A DNA stretch of 20,736 nucleotides from Sphaeroforma arctica JP610 (taxonomy: Eukaryota; Opisthokonta; Ichthyosporea; Ichthyophonida): assembly GCF_001186125.1 (NCBI RefSeq), contig NW_014040178.1:1-20736 (forward strand), given 5' to 3'. Below the pieces are notes generated by a model that saw nothing but the letters and a program-made list of their open reading frames with translations, had not been told where the DNA came from and did no database searches. Positions 1-8,270 of this stretch are shown in pieces. The position numbers and the translations under genes were made by a program. How positions within the stretch are numbered: the stretch's first letter is position 1; every line of letters starts with the position of its first letter.

Positions 1-901
1 CGTATACATATATAAATTTCGATGTAGAATTGCAATACTCGGTCTTTGTGTTGACCAGAGTTGCTTACTTTGATATAAATATATATATATTATATTACGT
101 TCCAATGCACATTTAAGTATATATGTATAAGCCGTTTTGTGAATCGACTTAAGTTATTGATGTGCTGTTTGTCATCATTACGACAATACTGGACACGTAG
201 ATTTTTTAATAGTTCCTAGACGGTCAACTACAATTTTCATCCACTTTGTGGTTAGAGATGAATTTGACGTGCCTAGGCTGCTTGATTTGTGTGACACACA
301 TAGACATATACATAATACTTATACATATACATAATACATATACATATACATAACACAGATGCCTGTACATAACACACATATATATACACAACACAAATGC
401 ATATACATAACTCATATACACACTCTACTATCCTGCTTTTGGCTTCGCTGCTCAGCTGTCTCGATTCGCTTGTCAATTTTTTACTTGCAAGTGGGATGAA
501 CGTTGATTTCCTATATGTTTAATCTCGTACTCAGATACCTGTAGTATACTTGCTTTACACCTCAATTCGTATATGGTAAATGTTTTATTGATTCACCGGT
601 GCGTACACTTTCATCGCTATTACGGAAAACATAACTGCCATCGATTTCTACAACCTTAAACGTATCTTCATATACTTCATATATTTCATCACATAAGGGA
701 AATCTTGTGCTTCTTTGGAATGCCATTTTTACATCTGCCACCTATCACTTCTTCGCGCATGGATAGGGACGAAATCTGTCAGATATTACACCGGAGATTG
801 ATATCTTGTGCTGCGTCTAAACGAATTCGACTTACATTCATCATAGTATGGACAGTATAAAAAGTTGTACTCACATGCAAATGTGTCTACACCTAACCCA
901 G
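1..901 (+). other. AT-rich non-coding DNA, probably intron ahead of the 902 exon
   Basis: No convincing coding frame was found here. The stretch is AT-rich and carries a CATATA/TACATA microsatellite at about 297-420. It ends in a good acceptor context: CTAAC is followed by CCAG at 898-901, next to the GEMIN5 exon at 902. If the right end of the window really belongs upstream of this exon, this would be the 3' part of the intron that starts at 20453. That placement is inference. Confidence 0.5.
297..420. repeat. CATATA/TACATAA microsatellite
   Basis: Imperfect alternation of acatatacataa-type units with a few interruptions. The short tyrosine- and valine-rich frames read through it (on the minus strand) are by-products of the repeat, not genes. 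Confidence 0.8.
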
Positions 902-1881
902 GGGAGACAGCACAGGAAACACACTCTCCCCAGGTTGACGGGCGGGGGTGGCCGAAACAATCAGCATGTGTGGGAGTGTGTGAAGTGGGACGATGACGAA
1001 GGAACTGCTGCGCATAGAGCCACTAGTGCATATACCACTACCCGTACACGCCCAGAGTCCATGGACAGCCCCATACCTACACCAGCGACCAAGCACACGC
1101 CTGGATCTGAAACGGGGGAGGTGGCTATTGAATCTGAGGTTGAAATGCAGAACGGCACGTTCTTACTGGGTATGTCCACGGGTGAGATATTACAGATGGA
1201 TAGTGACACGGGCGAGCATATAGTGTGTCAATACGCACACAAACACACGCGGACAGTGTTCAATATAGTCAGTGTGGGCTCATGTATCGGAAGCCGGGCA
1301 GTGTCGTCTGCAAATGGATGCGAGCGTGCGATTGGTATGGACCCACATTCGAGCGCGGATACGACCACCAGGGTCGGTGTGGATTATGGAGAAGCGATAT
1401 TGGATGGTCTGAAGTGCACTTCCAAGTATGCCTACCTGCTGGCAAGCTTTGGACAGGACAGGGCCATTGTTGTTTGGGGTGCGCGACGCACACCACGTCA
1501 CAGTATTCGGAACGGAAGCTCGGTGCCGCAAGTATCCCAACCACCGAAGAGTGCGAATTTATCAGGGCAACCGAGTTCCTACGCCGATACACAGACCCAC
1601 GCGCTTATACACACATACACCGAGACACAGATGAGCATCAGTCCCAGTGCGAGTACAAACGCGGTTGAGAACAAGCACGACACCGCCACAGCTGTACTGC
1701 GAAAGGGTTTGTGTAACATCCCCACGTTCGGTGGTCATGCCTATGTAGTTACACCGTCTGTGCTAGACGTCGGGAAAGTGGCTATTGCCGCGGGTGACGG
1801 AGCGTTACGAATTTGGTCGGCTTTCGGGACAGCGAGAGCACCCAACACGGTCCCACAAATCGCTCAACCCGTTACGAAGAG
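902..1881 (+). CDS. GEMIN5: GEMIN5-like WD-repeat protein, third exon in protein order
   Basis: Middle part of the N-terminal WD40 double propeller of GEMIN5, the SMN-complex subunit that recognises the Sm site and cap of snRNAs for snRNP assembly. The exon encodes 326 codons plus two bases. It opens with GRQHRKHTLPRLTGGGG, which parallels the RG...LP..RRGGG stretch of the human protein. Next come the blade segments TFLLGMSTGEILQMDSDTG, TVFNIV, YLLASFGQDRAIVVW, and FGGHAYVV...LDVGKVAIAAGDGALRIW, the last almost residue for residue like human SLGGFAYSL..VDIGSLAIGVGDGMIRVW. Long Ser/Thr/His-rich loops are inserted between strands. I chose the acceptor at 900-901 (CTAACCCAG) and the donor AG|GTACAT at 1882. 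The donor leaves phase 2, matching the next exon. An ATG at 848 lies in the same frame but just ahead of the acceptor, so it is probably intronic. The family call is from remembered homology, not a search. Confidence 0.82.
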
Positions 1882-2538
1882 GTACATTCAGTGCACAGTT
1901 AAATCAACTACGTGTGTGATTGTGGAGAGATGTGCCACCAGAAAGCAGGCTTTCGTTTAATGTGCTTTGTGGGCGTGGGTGTGGATAGTTCTGGTACCTG
2001 CGTAGCTGCAACTAAGAGTCCAACCGATGACTGTCGTGGTTGAAGTGGCTTCCTGCGAGGGCTTGTACAGCCTGGTCAAGACAAATTTGTCCGTCTGTGT
2101 TGGATTGTGTACCCGTGCTTGTATTCTTTGTATGCTCCTGTTCGTGCCGTATGTGTCTCTTTTAATATACACCTGGCTGGCTGTAGCCATACCTTAATGC
2201 AAATCAACTAGAGTAATAGGGTCAAAATATATGTAGAGCGTATGTTTCATATGTTTTGAGTTCGATTGAGTTGTATTGTGTTGCATGTACTCACTTTCTG
2301 AGGTGCAGAGATCACTGTTGATCTTGCTGTCGCTTATGGCAAACAAAGTCAAGAAAGGATGGCCAAAACCCCTTTTTTAACGCACCAGAAGACGTATAGC
2401 CAACGTCTTTATACATCCGTACTTGGCAGTGTATTGCTTTCCTGGTGAACGTAAAAGATTAGAGACGGCGTGTTGCTGTCTGTGTACATTCTGTACTGAT
2501 TGTATTTTCCCAATACGATTTGATTACCTCCTCTACAG
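1882..2538 (+). other. Intron (phase 2) between GEMIN5 exons
   Basis: GTACAT donor at 1882. Strong acceptor: a pyrimidine-rich run TACCTCCTCTACAG ends at 2538. Splicing joins AG (1880-1881) to C (2539) to make a serine codon, and both flanking frames stay open. The donor is weak compared with GTAAGG at 3650, so its exact position is less sure than the acceptor. Confidence 0.65.
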
Positions 2539-2653
2539 CAAAAAGGGGAAACGCAAGAACAACAAAAGCAAGGCAAGGGCGAATATGGTGAGGCCTGTGG
2601 CCCCAACGCACGAGTACGAATGTGAGATTTTCTGGAAGGGTTTGCAAACCAAG
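2539..2653 (+). CDS. GEMIN5: GEMIN5-like, short fourth exon
   Basis: A 115-nt exon that supplies the third base of the split serine codon and then 38 codons. It starts with a lysine/arginine/asparagine-rich linker (KKGKRKNNKSKARA) and ends EIFWKGLQTK. The end matches the FWQGVKSK segment found in human GEMIN5 directly before TALCWHP. The exon therefore supplies exactly the residues missing between the exons at 902-1881 and 2936-3649. The donor AAG|GTGTGC at 2654 leaves phase 0. Its small size, flanking splice signals and fit to the family alignment carry the call. Confidence 0.75.
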
Positions 2654-2935
2654 GTGTGCTAGACCTCATGTCTTTGCCACTGACTATTCGATAATGTGGA
2701 ATTGGTTTTACATATGCCAGTGAATAGATATTCCTTGTACGTTTTCAAGCCTTCATGCTACTAGAGATTACTTTCGTACGTGTGACTTGAACTGCCGATC
2801 AGGCCCACAGAACTGGGTATATCGCAGTATTAATATCTACCTGCTGCCAGGGCTATACAAGACTCGTCGAGTCAATTGTTTAAATGCCAACTGTTTCTTT
2901 ATTCTTGACTCAACAACGACCACAACTACGTTCAG
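2654..2935 (+). other. Intron (phase 0) between GEMIN5 exons
   Basis: 282 bp, from donor GTGTGC at 2654 to acceptor TTCAG at 2931-2935. Joining the flanks gives ...LQTK|ITALVWHPSKEQ, which parallels human VKSKVTALCWHPTKEG. Confidence 0.75.
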
Positions 2936-3649
2936 ATTACCGCGCTTGTGTGGCATCCCAGCAAGGAGCAGGACCTGGTTTATGCGACCGAAGAAGGGCA
3001 CGTGGGTGTGTATGACCTAGGTGCACATCGATACAAACAATTCGCAGGCTACCACAAAGGCTCGGTGTTCCGGGTTGTGATACCCCCCAAGGCTACCTGT
3101 GCACACGTTGAGACCCCCAGCTCTGAACAAGCACACGCAACACACGGCCGTGGAGGTGGGCTGGAGACTGAAGCGGAAAGTACGCACCTTGCTTCTGTGG
3201 GTGTGAGTGAGATGAACCAGATTGCGAAGCGAGATTCGAGTAGTAAGAATGCCTGTGGCAAAATATTTGACGGGCACTCCCATTTTGTGTGGTCGGTCGG
3301 AGCGGATGGGGTGGTTTTCGCCCATAGCCTATCCGATCCCACGGCGAAACCTGTAACTGTGGATTTGGGTGCTTTATTATTAGACCGCTCCAGCCTCAAG
3401 GCCACAGCCCTAGCACACTCTGATGGGGTAGCGCAGAGACTGCAAGCTTCCAGCCAAACAGATCTACGAACACATGGAGTGAAGGATACGACATCAGGCT
3501 TGCAACTGAAGTTGGGAGTCGAACCTTCACTGAGGCCGGGGAATGCCAAGTCTAAAGGGATCCCTGTGGGGGATGGAAAGACCACTGAGATTTGTTTCAG
3601 TGCAGACGGTTGCTATTTGGCTGTGGGTAGAAGTAACGGGCTGGTGCAG
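2936..3649 (+). CDS. GEMIN5: GEMIN5-like, fifth exon; last one visible
   Basis: 714 nt, 238 codons, open throughout. It begins ITALVWHPSKEQ..YATEEGHVGVYDLG, the counterpart of human TALCWHPTKEG..FGTDDGKVGLYDTY. It continues with YHKGSVFRVV (human YHKKTVYTLA), then a long insertion rich in Glu/His/Gly. After that come WSVGADGVVFAH, a VTVDLGALLLD stretch and FSADGCYLAVGRSNGLVQ, the counterpart of [20 protein letters not shown]. The exon ends at a near-consensus donor CAG|GTAAGG (3650), phase 0. No acceptor leading into the remaining WD blades, TPR-like region or C-terminal RNA-binding region could be found on this strand between 3650 and 17453. The gene is therefore broken or interrupted here. 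Confidence 0.82.
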
Positions 3650-3715
3650 GTAAGGCATTTGTATGTACCTATGTGCATATAGTTGGTAATTACTATTTGT
3701 GTGTATTTTATCGGA

Positions 3716-3878
3716 TATATGTATATATATGTATCTTTATAAACATATATATATATGTATGTCTCTGTCTCTGTCTCTGTCTCTATATCTGTGTTTATAT
3801 ATCCTTAAATATACTTGTCTACTTATATATATATATATATATATACATATATATGTAGTACTTATAATATATATATAT

Positions 3879-3925
<47 letters not shown>

Positions 3926-3939
3926 CTATTTATATATTC

Positions 3940-4022
<83 letters not shown>
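3716..4022. repeat. (TA)n / (CTCTGT)n / (TG)n microsatellite block
   Basis: Long perfect and near-perfect TA runs, with a short CTCTGT run near 3765-3785 and a closing TG run at 4005-4022. It fills most of the gap between two splice donors that face each other (3650 on +, 4162 on -). The Ile/Tyr-only frames across it are repeat artefacts. Such a block is both a slippage hotspot and a common place for assembly joins. Confidence 0.9.
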
Positions 4023-4162
4023 CACGTGCGTTTGTGCGTATGTGTATGTTGGAATGGTAGAAGTATACATTATCGAGCTTTCTTTGCGCTGCTATATGAA
4101 AGACATGCTCTCTTTTTGAGTTCCTTAAATTTTAGTATCTATTACAAAATAAAATTGCTCAC

Positions 4163-4444
4163 CTGGATGCATTCTAAACCGTAATAGGTAAAGTACCAAC
4201 GCGGCCTCCATAACTCGAGCGTATTACCATCGTGGATGTTGTTCGCCAGATCTTTAAACACACTACCTTTCGGTGCTATTCTCCTTGTAGCTAGATCTTT
4301 CTGTACTTCTGGACGTGTACTGGGAAGTATTGCGTACCCAACTTCTTGTAGAATAGTCATAGTAGTACAACAAGAATACCACACTGGTTTGTGGTCACTT
4401 GTGTTATTTAAACCCTCTGGTACGTGGTAGTTTTTAAGTTCCTT
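4163..4444 (-). CDS. Unidentified protein, exon-like 94-codon frame
   Basis: Read on the minus strand, an acceptor (ACAACAG, ending at 4445) and a strong donor CAG|GTGAGC (4162) bound exactly 94 codons in phase 0. A TAA lies about three codons upstream of the acceptor. The GC content, about 45 percent by eye, stands out against flanks near 30 percent, as expected of coding sequence. The product reads [14 protein letters not shown] at the start, then a Cys pair (SCC), [16 protein letters not shown], and an aromatic [16 protein letters not shown] end. I do not recognise the family. An internal ATG (MTILQEVG) could make it a first exon instead. No partner exon was found: downstream on this strand lie only microsatellite and the oppositely oriented GEMIN5 exons. 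Confidence 0.5.
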
Positions 4445-4649
4445 CTGTTGTATTTATTTTATTTTACAACAAAGTTCGACGTTACCACAGCAGCGAATAA
4501 GAAAAATAAACTCGCTACCAATCATATCATGATTAATATGTAGTCAAAGTCTCGTGTACGGTACTGTATGACGTCAATATTTAAATATGTAAATATTTTC
4601 GGTTTTGATTTTGATTTTGAATTTATTGATTGTTTTTTTATTTGTTTTT

Positions 4650-4681
4650 TGTTTGTTTGTTTTTAAAAAAACAAACAAAAC
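4650..4681. repeat. Poly(T/G)-poly(A/C) hairpin
   Basis: GTTTGTTTGTTTTTA runs into its near-exact reverse complement AAAAAACAAACAAAAC, giving an almost loop-free inverted repeat. It could be a slippage product. Similar TTTGTTTTTAAAAACAA elements recur, for example near 11745. Confidence 0.6.
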
Positions 4682-4719
4682 ACCTTCTCACGTCCATTAT
4701 TAGGTAAAGTTGTACAGTG

Positions 4720-5000
4720 TCAATTAATTCCAATTTTTAGCAATACTTTTTTTGGCATTTTATAATTGAACCTAATTACACACATATATAGGTTGCGGAT
4801 TCGAATGTTTACGTTTAAAAAAAAGAAAACCCGTACCCCATCCAAAAAAATCTGATGCGCAACGGTTTTTGATTGGTTTTTTAGCTTATTTTGAGAGGGC
4901 CATTTTATTAGCTTTTTCATACCGAACGCAGAACATATAGGGGGCCTTTATCTATGCAGAAGTTGTGACGGACAGACAGACAGACAAAAAAGTCGTCAAT
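4720..5000. repeat. Possible interspersed-repeat fragment with GACA tail
   Basis: A segment ending in GTGACGGACAGACAGACAGAC followed by A-rich sequence. A tetranucleotide run next to an A-rich end resembles a retroposon 3' end. There is no second copy in the window and no coding remnant, so the call is tentative. Confidence 0.25.
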
Positions 5001-5131
5001 AAAGTCTGGACTCTGGACTGGACTTCCCAAGCTCACGCTTTCAATGATAAAAATAGAGTGGACTTTGCCTGTATAATTTAATAGGCTACATATGAAAACC
5101 CTAAAACATAATATAAGCTCGCGGTTTAAAT

Positions 5132-5165
5132 TATAATGAATGACAGCCCATGTTCATTCATTATA
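5132..5165. repeat. Perfect 12-bp-arm inverted repeat
   Basis: TATAATGAATGA (5132-5143) and TCATTCATTATA (5154-5165) are exact reverse complements around a 10-nt spacer. It sits just before a TATG microsatellite and far from any gene end, so it is not an obvious terminator. Confidence 0.7.
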
Positions 5166-5868
5166 TATATATATGTATGTATGTTTATGTATATGTATAC
5201 ACAATTACATATATTTAATTTATTACAGTGATTTTATATTTTTATAGATATTTTCAGATACACATATGCTATTATAACCTGAAAATATACCCTGTAAATA
5301 CTTTTTGTGCTTCATTAATCCTAACACGAGTAAACACTTATTTAAGTATTGGTGATGGTCTTTCTGTCGCTGATGAAAGTCATCTGCATTAATGTTCCAT
5401 GAAACTTATTTCTATGGTGTGCACGATGGATTCTGAAACTTCCTTGATAGTGTTATAAGCTATCCTATTGTTGTAAGATATGTATTCCTATGGTCTGACA
5501 GCTGATCACCATATGTTTACTTTAGAACATCCAGGTGTAATTCATAGTATACATGTGTTTGTGCACCAAAAAGCTCGATTCTAGGTTTGAAGAAGGTGTG
5601 CATTTTTCGAGGGTTGTATCATGAGAAGTACTCGTCCGATCGGGTCCAGATCAAAACACAGTCGTTAAGTCTTAAGCCTTACGGGTTTCCTTCTCTAAAA
5701 ACTGCGCGAAACCCCTTGTTAAACCCACAGGTACAATCAGAATCGGATTTTACTTGTGAACACCTCTATAAACAGAAAAACAGCGGTCTGGTTCCAACTC
5801 GATAATACAAACGAATATAAACAATGAACGAAAAGGTGGATTTGGGCAATCGCCCTTATTTACTAAAC

Positions 5869-5874
5869 TTTATT
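5869..5874 (-). terminator. AATAAA polyadenylation signal of the beta-helix gene
   Basis: On the minus strand the hexamer AATAAA lies about 130 bases after the stop codon at 6001-6003, in an otherwise unremarkable 3' UTR-like stretch. The position suits the 3' end of the secreted-protein gene and supports reading the 6001 stop as the true end. Confidence 0.6.
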
Positions 5875-6000
5875 TTGGTGGCAAAACAACAAGAGTTTTG
5901 ACTACACAAGCTACAGATGCACCAACGCCATATTATCGGCCGTGTGTTGTCGAACACACTAATCTTCGGGATAAATTGGAATACGAGTGCAGGTTCATAC

Positions 6001-8196
6001 TCACTCCATTGGATCACGAGTCACACTTGGGCTAATGGTTGGTGTCAAACTTGGGCTGATCGATGGTGTCAAACTTGGGCTGATCGATGGTGTCAAACTT
6101 GGGCTGATCGATGGTGTCAAACTTGGGCTGATCGATGGTGTCAAACTTGGGCTGATCGATGGTGTCAAACTTGGGCTGATCGATGGTGTCAAACTTGGGC
6201 TGATCGATGGTGTCAAACTTGGGCTGATCGATGGTGTCAAACTTGGGCTCATGGAAGGCGTTGCACTGGGTGTGGGGGTCGCGCTCGGGCTTGCCGAGGC
6301 AGTCGGTGATGCGCTTGCCGTTGCTGAAGGTGTAGGACTAGGACTGGGGCTGACACTTGTAGAGGGCGTCGCACTTGGCGTGACACTAGGACGTGACGAG
6401 GTCTCTGGGTCGATTTCGCTGATGTACACCGCTTCGCCCTTCCACTCTTCTTCGGAGAAATACTGCGCGTCCTCTTTGATATAATAGATACTGGAACGAT
6501 TGTTGTCCTCATTGGCGACGTTGTCCTTGAAGGTACAGTTGCTATCCAGCATAACAGTGCCGTGCATATCAGTGTCGGATTGAACACCGTATACACCACC
6601 CTTTGACATCGCATAATTGCGCTCAAAATGGCCTTGCATCTTGAATTCTGATCCTGCAAGGTGCATGTTGGTTCCAAGAGCGCCGCCTCGACCCTGCGCT
6701 GTATTGTTAGTGTAAGTTCCCATCATTCGTGCCCGAGCATACTCGTGCAGTTTTAAGATACCAATAGCACCGAACCTTGCACTGTTTCCATCGTCTCTTG
6801 CTAGATTGTTAATGTATGTACCATTATCCACCAAATCGCCTACAAGGCCTTGTATCATGACGGCTCCTCCCTGATTACCGATATTGTTTCTAAAAGTAGC
6901 ACCGATTGTTACTACCCCATCCATGTAATCCAGATAGATTGCTCCACCACCTGCGTGTCTTGTTCCAGGGTAGGGAAAAGAAACAGTGTTGTTGCTAAAT
7001 TCCCCTTGAATATCTAAGCGTCCATTGTTGTAATCGAGTCTTATTGCCGCACCTCCGTGATAGTTGTCGGTATCATTCGTTTCTGCAAAAAGGTTGGCAA
7101 ACACACACTTTTCGTCGAACATTGAACCGAATGTACCTAGTGCAGCAGCAGCTATACCAGTTTCATTGCTGTCCATATCGTGAATATACACATTTGAGAA
7201 GTTGAATCCAATGTTCTGCGCGACATCATCCACCTCTTCAAGAAGCCCGTGTACTGCAGCTGCCAGAAGGCCCCCCCCACTTGTAATTTCGATATCTGAC
7301 AGATTCAGAGATTGGCGTGGCATGTTTGTCATCTCTAAAATAGCCCCATGAGGTGAATTGAAATTAGCAATGAGCTTGGCATTTTCATCAACGTTATCAG
7401 AACAGGACGACCCCGCGATTGTGATACTCTTGGTATACTGCACAGGCTCAGAAACGTACACACGACCTCCTATAAATATTGTGTCGTCGTCTTCTGCCGC
7501 ATCTATAGCGTCCGCCAATGTCTGATAGCAGCTGGTATTGTGCATGATATTTGTCTCGCACTCACATACGGATGTTACATTGGCGAGCATAGTGATGTTC
7601 AACGCAGTCACATTGACAATTCCAAATGGTTCAGTGGGGGTTTCTGTCGGCAGAGTAGTGTTGCCGTCTGCCTGAGTGGTATTGTTAGTAGGCAACGTCG
7701 TGTTGTCAACTTGCACCGTGGTATTATCTGTGGGCACCATAGTCTCATTCACGGGTAATGTTGTATTATTGATGGGCAGCGTAGTATTATCGATGGGTAG
7801 CGTTGTATTATCGATGGGTAGCGTTGTATTATCGATGGGTAGCGTTGTGTTATCGATGGGTAGCGTTGTGTTATCGATGGGTAGCGTTGTGTTATCGATG
7901 GGTAGCGTTGTATTATCGATGGGTAGCGTTGTATTATCGATGGGTAGCGTTGTATTAACGATGGGTAGCGTTGTATTAACGATGGGTAGCGTTGTATTAA
8001 CGATGGGTAGCGTTGTATTAACGATGGGTAGCGTTGTATTAACGATGGGTAGCATTGTAATACCGATGGGTTGCGTTGCATTATCGAAGAGTTGCGTGAC
8101 CAGTGGGTTCGTGCCAACTTCATTGTTCTGACCCAACACAAATTGGGATGGACCCACCAGTAAGGCGAGCGCACAAATCGTCAATAGCATGCTCAT
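6001..8196 (-). CDS. Secreted Pmp-like beta-helix protein with tandem-repeat stalks
   Basis: Single-exon frame of 731 codons, starting MSMLLTICALALLVG. Residues 1-22 are a clear signal peptide ending around VLG|QNN. Residues 45-142 are 14 units of a 7-residue repeat (NTTLPIV/D), each carrying an N-x-T sequon, so this stalk should be heavily N-glycosylated if secreted. From about residue 223, TLADAIDAAEDDDTIFIGG followed by KSITIAGS is the typical entry of a right-handed beta-helix (pectin-lyase-like) fold. Residues about 380-560 carry at least five GGA[IV]-type motifs, each followed by FxNN/YxNN/FxxN, the signature of chlamydial-type polymorphic membrane protein repeats. From about 594 on the tail is Ser/Pro/Thr-rich, with nine 8-residue SPSLTPSI units, ending in TRDPME. 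No C-terminal membrane segment is visible. Likely a cell-surface or wall/adhesion protein; its ligand is unknown. A GTGAGT overlaps the stop, so an extra 3' exon is possible but less likely. Confidence 0.85.
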   Translation of the reverse strand: MSMLLTICALALLVGPSQFVLGQNNEVGTNPLVTQLFDNATQPIGITMLPIVNTTLPIVNTTLPIVNTTLPIVNTTLPIVNTTLPIDNTTLPIDNTTLPIDNTTLPIDNTTLPIDNTTLPIDNTTLPIDNTTLPIDNTTLPINNTTLPVNETMVPTDNTTVQVDNTTLPTNNTTQADGNTTLPTETPTEPFGIVNVTALNITMLANVTSVCECETNIMHNTSCYQTLADAIDAAEDDDTIFIGGRVYVSEPVQYTKSITIAGSSCSDNVDENAKLIANFNSPHGAILEMTNMPRQSLNLSDIEITSGGGLLAAAVHGLLEEVDDVAQNIGFNFSNVYIHDMDSNETGIAAAALGTFGSMFDEKCVFANLFAETNDTDNYHGGAAIRLDYNNGRLDIQGEFSNNTVSFPYPGTRHAGGGAIYLDYMDGVVTIGATFRNNIGNQGGAVMIQGLVGDLVDNGTYINNLARDDGNSARFGAIGILKLHEYARARMMGTYTNNTAQGRGGALGTNMHLAGSEFKMQGHFERNYAMSKGGVYGVQSDTDMHGTVMLDSNCTFKDNVANEDNNRSSIYYIKEDAQYFSEEEWKGEAVYISEIDPETSSRPSVTPSATPSTSVSPSPSPTPSATASASPTASASPSATPTPSATPSMSPSLTPSISPSLTPSISPSLTPSISPSLTPSISPSLTPSISPSLTPSISPSLTPSISPSLTPSISPSLTPTISPSVTRDPME
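6041..6256. repeat. 24-bp coding minisatellite, nine units
   Basis: The core GTCAAACTTGGGCTGATCG recurs at an exact 24-bp period from 6041. The last unit is slightly changed (CTCATGG), and a diverged unit precedes the array. It encodes the SPSLTPSI stalk near the C-terminus of the secreted protein. The near identity of units at the DNA level, not only the protein level, indicates recent expansion or homogenisation. Confidence 0.93.
7771..8064. repeat. 21-bp coding minisatellite, 14 units
   Basis: The unit GATGGGTAGCGTTGTATTA plus two bases repeats at an exact 21-bp period. Two sub-blocks are visible: units with TATC (encoding Asp before the sequon Asn) on the low-coordinate side, and units with TAAC (encoding Val) on the high-coordinate side. 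Three adjacent units also share GTGTTA instead of GTATTA. This block structure indicates stepwise segmental expansion. It encodes the N-terminal NTTLPI stalk. Confidence 0.93.
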
Positions 8197-8260
8197 CGCA
8201 CTCGATTATGCACACGTACAATTCAGATTCGTTCTGACTCTTGCAAGTATCGTGCTTGTG

Positions 8261-8270
8261 TTTATATATA
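8261..8270 (-). promoter_or_regulatory. TATA box of the beta-helix gene
   Basis: On the minus strand TATATATAAA, followed by CACAAG, sits about 65-75 bases before the ATG at 8196. That leaves room for a short 5' UTR. The leader between them has no other ATG before the pair of in-frame ATGs at the start. Confidence 0.5.

Larger units (their letters stand above)
4445..5868. other. Non-coding AT-rich stretch
   Basis: No supported gene. It contains poly(A/T)-rich hairpins, a GACA-repeat tail at about 4969-4986 that looks like the end of an interspersed repeat, a 12-bp-arm hairpin at 5132-5165 and a TATG microsatellite at about 5163-5205. A 72-codon frame at 5587-5805 has a non-ATG start and no family resemblance. 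Confidence 0.6.

Noticed and set aside
297-420. CRISPR-like regular array
   Set aside because: Short simple-sequence units without unique spacers, in a eukaryotic intron-rich context.
848-901. ATG at 848 as an independent start of the left GEMIN5 piece
   Set aside because: The 18 residues it adds do not resemble GEMIN5. A good CTAAC...CAG acceptor sits exactly where homology and phase predict the exon to begin (902).
5917-6484. Plus-strand frames across the 24-bp repeats (WCQTWADR and VKLGLIDG repeats)
   Set aside because: A period divisible by three with no stops keeps extra frames open. The minus-strand frame has the signal peptide, a folded domain, promoter and poly(A) signals.
7676-8174. 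Other-frame repeats over the 21-bp array (VVLSMGS on +, RYPSIIQ on -)
   Set aside because: Shadow frames of the sequon-repeat stalk; no independent start context or domain.
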